This document shows positions 25,155 through 34,733 of a stretch of 64,000 nucleotides of DNA, piece by piece. The stretch is from Pelotomaculum terephthalicicum JT (GTDB lineage: Bacteria; Bacillota; Desulfotomaculia; Desulfotomaculales; Pelotomaculaceae): positions 1 to 64,000 of the forward strand of contig NZ_JAKNBL010000007.1 in NCBI RefSeq assembly GCF_022410535.1, in the 5' to 3' direction. The stretch's first letter is position 1. Every line of letters begins with the position of its first letter. The notes beneath the pieces are model-generated. The model was not told where the DNA came from and did no database searches. It was given only the letters and a program-made list of their open reading frames with translations. Made by a program: the position numbers and the translations under genes.

Positions 25155-25183
25155 ATTATATAAGCTATTATTTCCCTATGCAA
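25155..25183 (-). promoter_or_regulatory. sigma-A promoter of the riboswitch-controlled surface operon
   Basis: Minus-strand TTGCAT (25183-25178), 17-bp spacer, TATAAT (25160-25155). Transcription would start near 25148, at the 5' edge of the aptamer. Confidence 0.75.
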
Positions 25184-25225
25184 TATATTTTTTCACTATA
25201 TTTACTATAATATCCGTTAAAACAC

Positions 25226-25248
25226 GAAAAAGCCGCATTAGCGGCTTT
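25226..25248 (-). terminator. terminator of the RNase J gene
   Basis: AAAGCCGC (25229-25236), loop of four, GCGGCTTT (25241-25248). On the minus strand the stem is followed by TTTTTCG. It lies 34 bases after the RNase J stop and just upstream of the surface-operon promoter. Confidence 0.82.
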
Positions 25249-25281
25249 ATTCATATTAGGTACTATTTGTAATTGCTTTCG

Positions 25282-26940
25282 TCAAACCTCCATGATGATG
25301 GGTAAAATCATTGGCCTTCTCCTAGTTTTTTCATAAAGAAATTTTCCTAAAACATCCCTTGCTTGCGATTTAATGGTTGTCCATTCCGATACACCATGTT
25401 CCATACATATATCTAATGCAGTCCTTACCTTTATCCTTGCTTCTTCCAGCAATTCTTCCGATTCCCTCACGTATACAAAACCCCGGGATACTATGTCAGG
25501 ACCGGCCACAATCAACCCGGCCTCGCGATTTATAGTAACCACTACGATTAGAATTCCGTCCTGGGAAAGCTGTCTGCGGTCTCTGAGAACGATATTGCCA
25601 ACATCTCCGACACCTAAGCCGTCAACAAGCACTTTCCCGGCTGTTACTCTACCGTTGATTCGCCCGGCGCGCCGGGTAAATTCCAGTACCTGGCCATTTT
25701 CAGCCACAAAGACATTACCCGGCAAAACCCCAACTTCCTTGGCCAGTTCGGCATGCTTAATAAGCATTCTGTATTCTCCGTGCACCGGAACAAAAAACTT
25801 GGGGCGGACCAGGTTAATCATCATTTTGAGGTCTTCCTGGCAAGGATGCCCTGAAACGTGTATACTCGAAGCAGATTCGTAGATAACATGCGCCCCTTGT
25901 TTAAAAAGCTGGTCTATAATCCGGGCAACCACCTTTTCGTTTCCGGGGATGGGCGTGGCCGAAATAATAACCGTGTCGCCCGGTACGATATCTACCTGCT
26001 TATGGTCTGACAAGGCCATTCTCGTTAAAGCCGACATCGGCTCTCCCTGACTGCCGGTTGTCAAAATGACCACCTTGTGCCTTGGCAGACGGTTCGCCTC
26101 ATCTAACTCGACCATCGTGTTTTCGGGAATATGAAGATATCCAAGCTCGTAAGCCACACTGACCACATTAACCATACTCCGTCCCACAACGGCAACCTTG
26201 CGGTTCTGCTTATGAGCTACCTGGATGGCTTGCTGGAGCCTGTGCACGTTTGATGCGAAGGTGGCGATAATAATACGCTCAGTAGCCTGGCGAAAGGTAT
26301 CATCAAAGGTATTTCCCACCATTCGCTCAGAAAGGGTGTATCCTGGTATTTCAGCGTTGGTGCTATCCGACAGTAAAACCAGGACACCCTTGTCTCCCAA
26401 CTGGGACAACCGGTGAAAGTCTGTAACCTGGCCGTCGACCGGCGTCTGGTCAAACTTAAAGTCACCAGTGTAAATAATCACTCCCACCGGTGTATGCACG
26501 GCAATTGCCACGGCATCCGGAATACTATGCGACACCTTGATAAATTCCACCTTGAACGGGCCGATTTGAACGATACTCCTTGGTTTAACCGAATTTAAGG
26601 TGGCGTCAACATTCCGCTCCTTCAGCTTGCCCCGCAGCAAGCCCAAGGTAAGCCTTGTGCCATACACAGGAACATTTAACTGCCGCAGGACATACGGCAG
26701 GGCTCCGATATGGTCCTCGTGGCCGTGGGTAAGCACTATCCCGCGCACATGCTCCCTATTATCCAACAGATAGGTAATATCCGGAATAACAATATCTATC
26801 CCCAACATTTCTTCTTCCGGAAACATTAAACCGCAGTCAATAACTAAAATATTCTCCCCAAATCTCACCGCCATCATATTTTTGCCGATTTCCCCCAATC
26901 CTCCCAGAGGAATCAGGGACAATTTGGGTTCTCGCGCCAA
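25282..26940 (-). CDS. rnjA: ribonuclease J
   Basis: 552-residue metallo-beta-lactamase/beta-CASP nuclease with 5'-3' exo- and endonuclease activity, central to Firmicute mRNA decay and rRNA maturation. The zinc-binding HGHEDH motif is near residue 73-78, with SHSIPDA near 143, GDFKFD near 165 and the beta-CASP motifs through SGHPCQEDL near 368 and PVHGEYRM near 390. The start is TTG 26940 with AAGGAGGTG 7 bases upstream. It sits downstream of dapA, the usual location of an RNase J in spore formers, behind its own promoter and terminator. Assignment to J1 versus J2 is not possible from sequence alone. Confidence 0.95.
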   Translation of the reverse strand: MAREPKLSLIPLGGLGEIGKNMMAVRFGENILVIDCGLMFPEEEMLGIDIVIPDITYLLDNREHVRGIVLTHGHEDHIGALPYVLRQLNVPVYGTRLTLGLLRGKLKERNVDATLNSVKPRSIVQIGPFKVEFIKVSHSIPDAVAIAVHTPVGVIIYTGDFKFDQTPVDGQVTDFHRLSQLGDKGVLVLLSDSTNAEIPGYTLSERMVGNTFDDTFRQATERIIIATFASNVHRLQQAIQVAHKQNRKVAVVGRSMVNVVSVAYELGYLHIPENTMVELDEANRLPRHKVVILTTGSQGEPMSALTRMALSDHKQVDIVPGDTVIISATPIPGNEKVVARIIDQLFKQGAHVIYESASSIHVSGHPCQEDLKMMINLVRPKFFVPVHGEYRMLIKHAELAKEVGVLPGNVFVAENGQVLEFTRRAGRINGRVTAGKVLVDGLGVGDVGNIVLRDRRQLSQDGILIVVVTINREAGLIVAGPDIVSRGFVYVRESEELLEEARIKVRTALDICMEHGVSEWTTIKSQARDVLGKFLYEKTRRRPMILPIIMEV

Positions 26941-27070
26941 ATCCGCACCTCCTTAACCTACCAAAAACAACTATCTATCATTACTGCAACCGGTGAGATA
27001 AACTCGGAGAAGGTGGGGAATATTTTTTTGACTGGAGGTTTTAGGAAAGCCCACTTAGCACTCAAGTAAT

Positions 27071-27099
27071 ATTATACTTCATTTCTTTGCCCGCAACAA
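27071..27099 (-). promoter_or_regulatory. sigma-A promoter of the RNase J gene
   Basis: Minus-strand TTGTTG (27099-27094), 17-bp spacer, TATAAT (27076-27071), about 130 bases before the TTG start. Confidence 0.55.
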
Positions 27100-27172
27100 G
27101 CCAGCGATAAAAGGCTTGGACAAATTACTGCGGAATCCATCTCCCACAGTCAGAGATATAATATTCAACCTT

Positions 27173-28057
27173 CTATGATAATTTCATGTTTACCAATAAG
27201 GAGCTAATGCTTTCTTTTTCCACCGCGTTAATTTCCACTAACGGAAGACGCAGACCGCCTACCTGCCAGCCTATGATGCCTAAGGCAGCTTTTACAGGCG
27301 CCGGACTGGTAGTAATAAACAACCCTTTAAAAACCGGTAGAAGTTCCAGGTGAATTTTTGTGGCCAAGTTAGTATTGCCGGAATGATAAGCATTAATCAT
27401 TTCTTTAATCCGCATACCGATCAAGTGAGAAGCCACACTAATAACACCCTTGCCGCCCAGGGCAAGAATCGGCAGGGTCAATGAGTCGTCACCGCTGTAT
27501 ATGGCCACACAGTCAGGCAGGGAGCGTTTTAACTCACTAACCTGATCCATACTGCCGCTTGATTCCTTGATTGCGACAATATTACTGATCTGGGCAAGTC
27601 TGGCCACTGTGTCAGGCAACATGTTAACTGAAGTTCTGCCTGGTATGTTATAAAGGATGATCGGCAGATCCGTGCTTTCGGCTATAGCCTTGAAATGCTG
27701 AAAAAGCCCCTCCTGTGGTGGCTTGTTATAATAAGGCGCTACCAGCATAACACCGTCAACCCCGGCATTTTGCGCAGCTTGAGTCAAGGCTATGCTGTCG
27801 GCAGTCGAGTAGCTGCCGGTACCGGCGATTACAGCAGCTTTACCACCAACCTCTTCAACGATCGCTTTAAAAAGACCGACCTTTTCATCTGTATTAAGTG
27901 TCGGCGATTCACCGGTCGTACCGGCAACCACTAATCCGTCCGATCCGGTTTGCACCAGGTAAGAAGCTAACTTTTTAGCCTGATCAAAATTAATTGTAAG
28001 ATCATCATTAAAAGGTGTAACCATGGCTGTAATCATTCGCCCGAAATCATTTGTCAA
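27173..28057 (-). CDS. dapA: 4-hydroxy-tetrahydrodipicolinate synthase
   Basis: 294-residue class I aldolase-fold enzyme condensing pyruvate with aspartate semialdehyde. GTTGESPTL near 44-52, the Tyr of [10 protein letters not shown] near 107, YNIPGRTSV near 133 and the Schiff-base lysine in AIKESSG near 161 are all present. Start chosen at TTG 28057: AAGGTG lies 6 bases upstream and the resulting N-terminus ([15 protein letters not shown]) fits relatives. GTG 28066 would overlap that ribosome site. It is the last gene of the lysine/dipicolinate set and follows dapG by a few bases. Confidence 0.95.
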   Translation of the reverse strand: MTNDFGRMITAMVTPFNDDLTINFDQAKKLASYLVQTGSDGLVVAGTTGESPTLNTDEKVGLFKAIVEEVGGKAAVIAGTGSYSTADSIALTQAAQNAGVDGVMLVAPYYNKPPQEGLFQHFKAIAESTDLPIILYNIPGRTSVNMLPDTVARLAQISNIVAIKESSGSMDQVSELKRSLPDCVAIYSGDDSLTLPILALGGKGVISVASHLIGMRIKEMINAYHSGNTNLATKIHLELLPVFKGLFITTSPAPVKAALGIIGWQVGGLRLPLVEINAVEKESISSLLVNMKLS

Positions 28058-28071
28058 TTCTTTCACCTTCT

Positions 28072-29304
28072 TTATAAATAATCACCCGGCCTAAATTGCC
28101 GGTGCAAGATTTGGATACATTTTTCCATCTCATTCCGCTTTACCAGTATCCAAATTGTTGTATAAGAATCAGCGGATTGTAATATCTGTATTTTTTCAGC
28201 AGACAGCGCCTCCACAATTTTCGCCATAACACCGGGAACACCGGTCATTCCAGCTCCCACAACCGCCACTTTTGCGCAATCAGACAGCACCTCAGGGTAA
28301 ATATCAAGGTTTTCCAGGACACGAACCGCTTTGGCCGCAACCGATTTTTTTACTGTAAAAAGAACTGATTCCGGTAGTACATTGATCAGATCCAAACTGA
28401 TTCCGGCTTGCGCCAACGCATTAAATATTTTTTTCTGAAATTCAGGGACATCCGGACAATCTTTAATCACTATTCTCATCCTGTTGACATCAGGGATGTT
28501 TGTAATACCCGTTATTGTACGGTCCCTGGTAATATCTATAGAACCCTTATACACTTCACCATACGAAGTTACCAGCGTGCCCTGAGCGTCGCTAAAAGTG
28601 CATTTAATTCTCAAAGGAATATTTTTTTGCATGGCAATTTCCACAGCCCGGGGGTGAATTACTTTTGCTCCCTCTTGAGCCAGCTGGCAAATCTCGTTAT
28701 AAGTTACTGTCTCCAGAGGTCTCGCGTCAGATACAATGCGCGGGTCCGCGGTCATAATTCCCTCAACATCCGTATAAATATCCACGCTGGTTGCCTCCAG
28801 CGCAACGCCAAGAGCCGCTGCGGTGGTATCGCTGCCGCCTCTGCCAAGCGTCGTTACTTCCCCCTCTTTGGTAATACCCTGAAACCCGGCAACGATGACA
28901 ATTTTCCCTTCCAGAGCGTGTCGTACTATACATTGAGGGTCAACTTTAATGATTTTTGCCTCGTTATAATTATCATCAGTAATTATACCGGCTTGCGCTC
29001 CCGTGAGGAAAATAGCCGGGTAGCCTATTTTTTGTATGGTGGCGGCCAACACCACGCCTGATATGATTTCCCCGCAGGACATCAGAAGATCAGCTTCACG
29101 GGGTGATAGTTCCTTATTACCGCTGCCGGCATATGAAAGGAGTGTATCCGTCGCATAAGGCTCTCCTCGGCGTCCGATAGCGGATACAACAACAACCGGA
29201 GAGTAGCCTTCCTGGCTGGCTTCGGCTACCTTGGCGGCAACCTTTAAACGCATTTCTTCGTCAACAAGGGACGTGCCGCCAAACTTCTGAACAATAAATT
29301 CCAT
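28072..29304 (-). CDS. dapG: aspartate kinase (DapG type)
   Basis: 410-residue aspartokinase that phosphorylates aspartate at the head of the lysine/dipicolinate pathway. The KFGGTS motif (8-13), SCGEIISG near 76, GRGGSDTTA near 154 and [10 protein letters not shown] near 180 form the catalytic domain. Two ACT domains follow from about 260 and 345. The location between asd and dapA, as in Bacillus, argues for DapG rather than the lysine-repressed LysC. No lysine riboswitch precedes it. The start ATG 29304 has AAAGGAG 6 bases upstream. Confidence 0.94.
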   Translation of the reverse strand: MEFIVQKFGGTSLVDEEMRLKVAAKVAEASQEGYSPVVVVSAIGRRGEPYATDTLLSYAGSGNKELSPREADLLMSCGEIISGVVLAATIQKIGYPAIFLTGAQAGIITDDNYNEAKIIKVDPQCIVRHALEGKIVIVAGFQGITKEGEVTTLGRGGSDTTAAALGVALEATSVDIYTDVEGIMTADPRIVSDARPLETVTYNEICQLAQEGAKVIHPRAVEIAMQKNIPLRIKCTFSDAQGTLVTSYGEVYKGSIDITRDRTITGITNIPDVNRMRIVIKDCPDVPEFQKKIFNALAQAGISLDLINVLPESVLFTVKKSVAAKAVRVLENLDIYPEVLSDCAKVAVVGAGMTGVPGVMAKIVEALSAEKIQILQSADSYTTIWILVKRNEMEKCIQILHRQFRPGDYL

Positions 29305-29330
29305 ATATACTCCTTTCGGTAGCCACTTTT

Positions 29331-29583
29331 TTCAGCAGTCAGTAGTCAGAATTCAGAATGAACACAAGAGTCCGGTCCGAAGTTGGGCAATTAAAAGTTT
29401 TACACCTTGTCAGGCATAAATCCTGACGATTAGACTAAGCTTTCATAAATTTCTTAGACGGCGCAAAAATTTTGATTGCCTAAGAAGCAGGAAATCGAAA
29501 GTTAACATTTTTGTTCAAGGAGTTCTAGATTCAATATTCGATTAGTTCTCTTATTCTGACTTCTGACTCCTGACTCCTGAGAT
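29331..29583. repeat. dispersed palindromic repeat, copy 1 (split)
   Basis: The left part (29331-29365, CAGTAGTCAGAATTCAGAAT) and right part (29547-29583, TTATTCTGACTTCTGACTCC) of the repeat family are separated by about 180 bases of unrelated, gene-free A/T-rich sequence with one small TCAGG/CCTGA hairpin. This fills the gap between dapG and asd. Confidence 0.7.
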
Positions 29584-29585
29584 TA

Positions 29586-30605
29586 TTATTTTTTCATTAA
29601 ACAATCATACTTAATTAAGAGTTCAGCAATTTGAATTGCGTTAGTTGCAGCGCCTTTTCGCAGTTGATCGGCTGCAACCCAGATATTCAGGCCGTTAGGA
29701 ATGGAATTATCCTCGCGGATACGACCGATAAAAACCTCATCCCGGTCAGACGCAAATAACGGCATTGGATACTTCTTTGCCGCCGGATCGTCTACAACAA
29801 CAACACCCGGAGATTTTTCGAACACCTGTCTCGCTTCTAAAGCGGTAAGCTTCCTCTCGGTCTCAATATTTATCGATTCAGAATGGCTGCGGTATACCGG
29901 CACCCGGACGGTAGTGGCGGTAATCGCTATAGAATCGTCATGCAATATCTTTTGGTTTTCTTTCACCATCTTCCATTCTTCTTTTGTATAATCCAGATCC
30001 ATAAAAACATCAATATGCGGTATTAAATTAAACGCTATTTGGTATGGAAACACTTCCGGGGTGATTTTACCCTGTTCTAAAACCGCCTTGGTCTGAACAG
30101 TCAATTCTTCAATAGCTTCCGCCCCGGCACCGGATACCGCCTGATAAGTCGACACTACAATTCTCTTTATTTTCGCCGCGTCATGGATTGGTTTCAATGC
30201 CACTACCGCGATAATAGTCGAACAGTTCGGGTTGGCGATGATTCCTTTATGCCATTTAACATCCTCAGGGTTCACTTCAGGAACCACCAGGGGAACCGCA
30301 GGATCCATCCTAAAATTGCTGCTGTTGTCAATGATCACCGCTCCCCGCTCAACAGCTGCCGGCCCGAACTCCTTACTTGCCGCCCCTCCGGCAAAAAAAA
30401 CAATATCGGCGCCGTTAAACGAGTCTGGAGTTGTTTCTTCCACACTATAGTTCTTCCCCCGAAAAGCCATTTCTTTACCTGCGGAACGGGAAGTGGCGCA
30501 AAGTTTTAAATCCCCTACAGGAAAGTTCCGCTCATCAAGCACTTTTAGAATCTCATGCCCCACTGCGCCGCTAGCCCCGACTAAAACTACTTTGTACTCC
30601 GACAA
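29586..30605 (-). CDS. asd: aspartate-semialdehyde dehydrogenase
   Basis: 339-residue enzyme reducing aspartyl phosphate to the semialdehyde with NADPH. It has the nucleotide motif GASGAVG (10-16), NSSNFRM near 93, the catalytic Cys in NPNCST near 127, and the substrate-binding HIDVF and RVPVYRSHSE segments with the catalytic His near 240. The start is TTG 30605 with AAGGGGG 7 bases upstream. Flanked by dpaB and dapG, as in Bacillus. Confidence 0.95.
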   Translation of the reverse strand: MSEYKVVLVGASGAVGHEILKVLDERNFPVGDLKLCATSRSAGKEMAFRGKNYSVEETTPDSFNGADIVFFAGGAASKEFGPAAVERGAVIIDNSSNFRMDPAVPLVVPEVNPEDVKWHKGIIANPNCSTIIAVVALKPIHDAAKIKRIVVSTYQAVSGAGAEAIEELTVQTKAVLEQGKITPEVFPYQIAFNLIPHIDVFMDLDYTKEEWKMVKENQKILHDDSIAITATTVRVPVYRSHSESINIETERKLTALEARQVFEKSPGVVVVDDPAAKKYPMPLFASDRDEVFIGRIREDNSIPNGLNIWVAADQLRKGAATNAIQIAELLIKYDCLMKK

Positions 30606-30749
30606 AGAAAAACCCCCTTAATAAAATATTTATTTAAAAGTTATCACTTCTAATTGCCTAGTCCCAACTGGTATTTTTCGGACAAGATTGCACAGGGTTT
30701 ACAGGAGTTTAACTTTGCATTTTCACAGTGTCATTCTGATAATATTTGC

Positions 30750-31349
30750 CTAATTATGTCCCACCTGATGTACCACCAGTAGTGGCTGATACTGTTTACC
30801 CATTAATGCATCTTGTATCGTATTTACTAGCAAATCCCACTTCGCCACAAGCGAGCTCGGCTTTTCGGTCGGATTGTCCTGTCCAAAAGGAACCAGAAAG
30901 ATATTTTTCATATTAAGCAGCAAACCAATATTTTTGGCGTTCATGCTCAAACCATCGTTGGTTGAAACAGCCAGCACCACCGGCCGCTGATTTCTTAATT
31001 GAGCCTTTACGGCCATCAGTACCGGGCTGTCAGTAATCCCGTTGGCTAATTTGGCCAGCGTGTTTCCCGTACATGGAGCAACTACTATTATATCATGAAG
31101 TTTCTGTGGCCCAATGGGTTCAGCGTCTGCAATAGTAGAAATTATTTCACGGCCGGTAATTTCACTAATCAAGTTTTGCCATTTTAGGCTGGATCCAAAT
31201 CTAGTGTCAGTGGCATAAAGCGCGTCACTCATTACCGGATAAATTTCAGCACCCTCATTAACTAAATTGCGCACTTGCGGTATAACATCATCCAGACAAC
31301 AATGAGAGCCAGTCAAGGCAAAACCAACCTTGACCCCCTGCAAACGCAT
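30750..31349 (-). CDS. dpaB: dipicolinate synthase subunit B
   Basis: 199-residue flavoprotein-fold subunit of spore dipicolinate synthase (SpoVFB). It has GFALTGSHCC at the N-terminus (FMN-binding family SGS-type loop), the DTRFGSSLKWQ segment near 50, APCTGNTLAKLANGITDSPV near 92 and STNDGLSMNAKN near 130. With DpaA it makes dipicolinic acid in the mother cell, so the host forms endospores. The start ATG 31349 has GGAGGTG 6 bases upstream; the GTG at 31358 overlaps that site. It starts 18 bases after dpaA ends. Confidence 0.95.
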   Translation of the reverse strand: MRLQGVKVGFALTGSHCCLDDVIPQVRNLVNEGAEIYPVMSDALYATDTRFGSSLKWQNLISEITGREIISTIADAEPIGPQKLHDIIVVAPCTGNTLAKLANGITDSPVLMAVKAQLRNQRPVVLAVSTNDGLSMNAKNIGLLLNMKNIFLVPFGQDNPTEKPSSLVAKWDLLVNTIQDALMGKQYQPLLVVHQVGHN

Positions 31350-31367
31350 CTCAAGCACCTCCGTTAT

Positions 31368-32273
31368 CTAAAAACCGGGCAAGCCGCCTGCCGTTTCCCC
31401 TGCCAGAAATCCTGTGATCGCCTTGGCTAATATCCGGCCGGCTGTTTTAGGCGCAACCCTGCCCGGTAGACTAGGCGTAAGAACGGCTCTTAGTCCTAAA
31501 CGCTCCGCCGCCTGAAAATCAGTTCCACCCGGCGCTGTGGCTAAGTCGATGATTACCGTGCCGGGTTTTATACCTGTTAATATGTCTTCCGTCAAAACCG
31601 GCGCGGGTACCGTGTTGAAAATTATATCGACTTCACCCATAAAGCTTCTCATTTCTGTAAAAGAAACAGGGGTTAGATTCATCTCAATAATCCTGGCCAT
31701 GTCCGCAGTCTTTCTGGCGACAACCCCCGTTCGCGCCCCCATCGCCCATAATAAACGGGACAGTGTCCGGCCGGTTCGGCCAAACCCGATGACAATAGCC
31801 GAACTACCGTGAATAGTTATCGGCAACATTTCCATCGCCATCTGGACAACGCCTTCTGACGAAGGAATTGAATTTAATATCGCCACCTCGTCCAGATTCA
31901 TTAGTTCGATAAGACGAAGGCCTAAACTTGCAGTCATCTGCTTGAGCAGCGTACCGGCAAGTCCGGTAAAAACGAGAGTCTTAACAGGTAAAGCCGCCAT
32001 TATTTCTTCAGTTAGGGTAAAGGTCTGTTCGGACAAAACACAGTGCAAAAGCCCTTTATCATCAATGCCAAGAATAGGCAGGACAACAGCTTTAACACCC
32101 TTCAGACTATCCACTAAACTACTCGAGAGAACAACACCGCTGGTACCGTCTTTTACAGGCAGGCCAGTAACATTCACCCGGATACCTGATGCAAGTAACT
32201 CCTCGATCATATCCAGGTATCTGGCATCGCCTCCGATAACAGCAACGGTAATCCCATCAAGATCTGGCTGCAT
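31368..32273 (-). CDS. dpaA: dipicolinate synthase subunit A
   Basis: 301-residue NAD(P)-dependent subunit of dipicolinate synthase (SpoVFA). It has VAVIGGDARYLDM near 10, NSIPSSEGVVQMA near 134 and the Rossmann GFGRTGRTLSRLL near 160, followed by DLATAPGGTDF near 240 and the conserved PGLPGRVAPKTAG-type ending (SLPGRVAPKTAGRILA). Start placed at ATG 32273, matching Bacillus DpaA; its ribosome site AGGGGG is 12 bases away, longer than normal. The ORF extends to 32330 without a site. Confidence 0.94.
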   Translation of the reverse strand: MQPDLDGITVAVIGGDARYLDMIEELLASGIRVNVTGLPVKDGTSGVVLSSSLVDSLKGVKAVVLPILGIDDKGLLHCVLSEQTFTLTEEIMAALPVKTLVFTGLAGTLLKQMTASLGLRLIELMNLDEVAILNSIPSSEGVVQMAMEMLPITIHGSSAIVIGFGRTGRTLSRLLWAMGARTGVVARKTADMARIIEMNLTPVSFTEMRSFMGEVDIIFNTVPAPVLTEDILTGIKPGTVIIDLATAPGGTDFQAAERLGLRAVLTPSLPGRVAPKTAGRILAKAITGFLAGETAGGLPGF

Positions 32274-32365
32274 AACCGTCGGAAACCCCCTAACATCGTT
32301 GGCTGCGTTTACCCACATTATATGAGCCATTAAAAATGAAGGTGCTTGTCAATATTAAGTTGCGA

Positions 32366-33166
32366 TTAATCAAAAAGCAGTTTGTCTAAACCATAAACCA
32401 CCCTTTCAAGATGTGCTACTTTACGTATCCCATACAGTATTCCGGGCATGAACGATTCCCGGGTGATAGAGTCATGCCTGATTGTTAAAGTCTGACCCAA
32501 TCCGCCAAAAATGACCTCCTGATGGGCTACCAACCCCGGCAGGCGAACACTATGTATGCGTATCCCACCTGTTAGCTTGCTCCCGCGCGCCCCGGCTATG
32601 TTTTCAAATTCATTAACCGGCCCTTGCTCGAGATCTCCACGCTGTTCAATAATCGCCTCGGCTGTTTTTATTGATGTACCGGATGGCGCATCAATTTTTT
32701 GATCATGATGCAATTCGATTATTTCCACTTGAGGGAAATGGCGCACGGCTTCGGAGGCAAATCTCATCATTAAAATCGCCCCTATGGCAAAGTTAGGCGC
32801 TATCAAACCACCTACGCCCAATGATTTTGAAAGGTCAATAATTGCCTGAATTTTTTCCTCACTCAACCCGGTTGTCCCGACAACCGGACGCACGCCGTGA
32901 TTCAGACAGATCATTACATTCCGGTATACAGCCTGAGGAGTGGTAAAGTCTATTACTACGTCAGGACGGGTCCGCAATATGAGCTCTTCCAGGTCTTTTT
33001 CTATCGATATCCCAATCTCACCGGCTTCAATCAACGAACCGACATCCACTCCTTCTCCCCTACTGTCGGCCGCACCAATAAGTTCCAGATCATCTGAATT
33101 CCAGATAGCTTTGACCACCTCCCGGCCCATCCTGCCATAAGCACCGGCAACAATAACCCTAAGCAA
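32366..33166 (-). CDS. dapB: 4-hydroxy-tetrahydrodipicolinate reductase
   Basis: 266-residue enzyme reducing HTPA with NAD(P)H. It has GAYGRMG (8-14) for nucleotide binding, DFTTPQAV near 76, GTTGLSEE near 98, PNFAIGA near 125 and the catalytic ELHHDQKIDAPSGTS near 151-165. The start is TTG 33166 with GGGAGG 7 bases upstream; GTG 33172 overlaps the site. It leads the set dapB-dpaA-dpaB-asd-dapG-dapA, which can convert aspartate to lysine precursor and to spore dipicolinate. Confidence 0.95.
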   Translation of the reverse strand: MLRVIVAGAYGRMGREVVKAIWNSDDLELIGAADSRGEGVDVGSLIEAGEIGISIEKDLEELILRTRPDVVIDFTTPQAVYRNVMICLNHGVRPVVGTTGLSEEKIQAIIDLSKSLGVGGLIAPNFAIGAILMMRFASEAVRHFPQVEIIELHHDQKIDAPSGTSIKTAEAIIEQRGDLEQGPVNEFENIAGARGSKLTGGIRIHSVRLPGLVAHQEVIFGGLGQTLTIRHDSITRESFMPGILYGIRKVAHLERVVYGLDKLLFD

Positions 33167-33221
33167 AACCACACCTCCCTGAAAATCGCCGCTAACTTTT
33201 TAAACTTAATTTTCTTATATA

Positions 33222-33250
33222 TAATTAAATATGTCAATAAGATATGTCAA
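33222..33250 (-). promoter_or_regulatory. possible promoter of dapB
   Basis: Minus-strand TTGACA (33250-33245), 17-bp spacer, TAATTA (33227-33222). A second TTGACA occurs 13 bases downstream. The -10 is weak. The rest of 33251-33434 shows nothing recognisable. Confidence 0.35.
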
Positions 33251-33434
33251 TAAGAATTAAAGTGACAAAAGACACTTAAGTGCAAGTGAACTCTACACGG
33301 CTAACTCTTTCAACGGCCTAAACGGCGAATTCCGCCTTGGTATATTTATCTTTAATTTAGTCATAATACTATCAATTTAGAAAGGGTGTGTTAACAGGAA
33401 AGACCAAAAGGCCGATACGAAAGACTGTTGTATG

Positions 33435-33638
33435 TTAATATAGAAGAACCATGTCCAATGTTTTAGGCATATTTTCCGGAATCACAAGTCTTGTCGCGGT
33501 ACTCTCCGGCAGATCCGGAAAAGTAAATTCAGCCAACGGGTATCCTGATCCCCTGGTTAAAAGATAATACTTTGTTTCGTTTGTTTTAAAATTAAAACTA
33601 ATTTTTTCATTCTTAATTTTGGTCAGTTCATCTTTCAT
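33435..33638 (-). CDS. small conserved-looking protein of unknown function
   Basis: 67-residue cytoplasmic protein without signal or membrane segment. It is charged at the N-terminus (MKDELTKIKNEK), then has mixed strands (ISFNFKTNETKYYLLTR, LAEFTFPDLP, TRLVIPENM). No family recognised. It begins 30 bases after the protease gene, with AGGAGG 8-9 bases before ATG 33638, so it is very likely translated from the same mRNA and could be a substrate, inhibitor or adaptor of that protease. Confidence 0.65.
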   Translation of the reverse strand: MKDELTKIKNEKISFNFKTNETKYYLLTRGSGYPLAEFTFPDLPESTATRLVIPENMPKTLDMVLLY

Positions 33639-33668
33639 ACTTACTTCCTCCTGCAAAATTATTTTATG

Positions 33669-34670
33669 CTACGAAATAATTCTCCAACCTTGCTTTAATA
33701 TATTCACATTTACCTTACCGGACTCAGGAAAATCACGCCGTTCAACAACCCCGGAGAAAACAAAACCATCTGAACCATACATTGACTCCACTATGCCGCT
33801 GGTAACTTCAAAATCTATCCTACTGCCACTTAACTTCTCCGCTGGGTTAAAAGGTTCCGACAGAGCCAATTCTTCCGCATAATCTTGGTAAAGCAGCCAT
33901 AATAAAGATTCCAGATTGCCGTCGGGCATGGTGATATTAAGAGTTATTTCTTCTGATGCTTCCCGCCTGGAAATCATATGATTGTGTGCGTACAGTTTTT
34001 CTGTAAGGTTGTCAATTATATGCTCGCTCATCCCTTCCCGTAACGGCTGTTGATGCATCGCCAGCAGTTTTTTTGCCAGCGATCTGATCAATAAGTAATT
34101 CCGGTGGACATTCCCCAGGGCTAATGGATGAATCCGCTCCGCAAGAAGGGTAAATGCTTTTACCTGCTGGTCATTACTACAAACACCGGCCTTTTCCCCG
34201 GCCAAAGCCAAATAAGAATAAACATCCTCAATATTTACCGGAATTCTAGCGGTGGGGTTGTTGGGATCCTGTGGATTAAAAGCGTTTACAACACTGGGAT
34301 CTATCGGACCGAGTTCACCCATTTTACCCATTACTATTTCGTCCGCCCCCAGACATAACAACGTTCCAGCGCTGTAACAACGAAAAGGAACGATAATATT
34401 AAAACGATTTGTATATTCCCGGATTAGGTGAACTAATCGCCAAGGCGTCAGGACATCGCCTCCCCTAGTATATAGAAACAAATCTATCTGGCTGCCTGTT
34501 CTTTGATCGTTTTTATTAAGCATTTCCAAATGTCTGTAAAAAACCTCTGTCACATCAGGTGCAATTCTTGTATTAATATTTTCCCGGTCACCTGTAATAT
34601 AGCAGATAACGGCGGCATCTCTCAATTCAGCAATATTTTTAATCAATTCAATTCTTTGTTGACGTGCCAT
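33669..34670 (-). CDS. SDH-family serine protease (ClpP/SppA-like crotonase fold)
   Basis: 333-residue protein of the serine dehydrogenase proteinase (SDH_sah) family, related to SppA/ClpP. DLFLYTRGGDVLTPWRLVHLIREY (about 63-86) is the oxyanion-glycine strand, and CYSAGTLLCLGADEIVMGKMGELGPIDP (98-125) contains the probable nucleophile Ser in the YSAGT motif, followed by the GPIDP turn. No signal peptide or membrane helix is evident, so it should act in the cytoplasm or at the inner membrane face. The start ATG 34670 has AGGAGGT 6 bases upstream. It forms a two-gene unit with the 67-residue protein. Confidence 0.85.
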   Translation of the reverse strand: MARQQRIELIKNIAELRDAAVICYITGDRENINTRIAPDVTEVFYRHLEMLNKNDQRTGSQIDLFLYTRGGDVLTPWRLVHLIREYTNRFNIIVPFRCYSAGTLLCLGADEIVMGKMGELGPIDPSVVNAFNPQDPNNPTARIPVNIEDVYSYLALAGEKAGVCSNDQQVKAFTLLAERIHPLALGNVHRNYLLIRSLAKKLLAMHQQPLREGMSEHIIDNLTEKLYAHNHMISRREASEEITLNITMPDGNLESLLWLLYQDYAEELALSEPFNPAEKLSGSRIDFEVTSGIVESMYGSDGFVFSGVVERRDFPESGKVNVNILKQGWRIIS

Positions 34671-34733
34671 GTCAGACCTCCTGTCATCCCCAATTATGCT
34701 TAATTTTTAGTATGTCAAAAGCAGGTTGTAAAG

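Noticed and set aside
29305-29585. lysine riboswitch or T-box before the aspartate kinase gene
   Set aside because: I found no lysine-aptamer core and no T-box sequence; the gap is repeat elements and A/T-rich filler.
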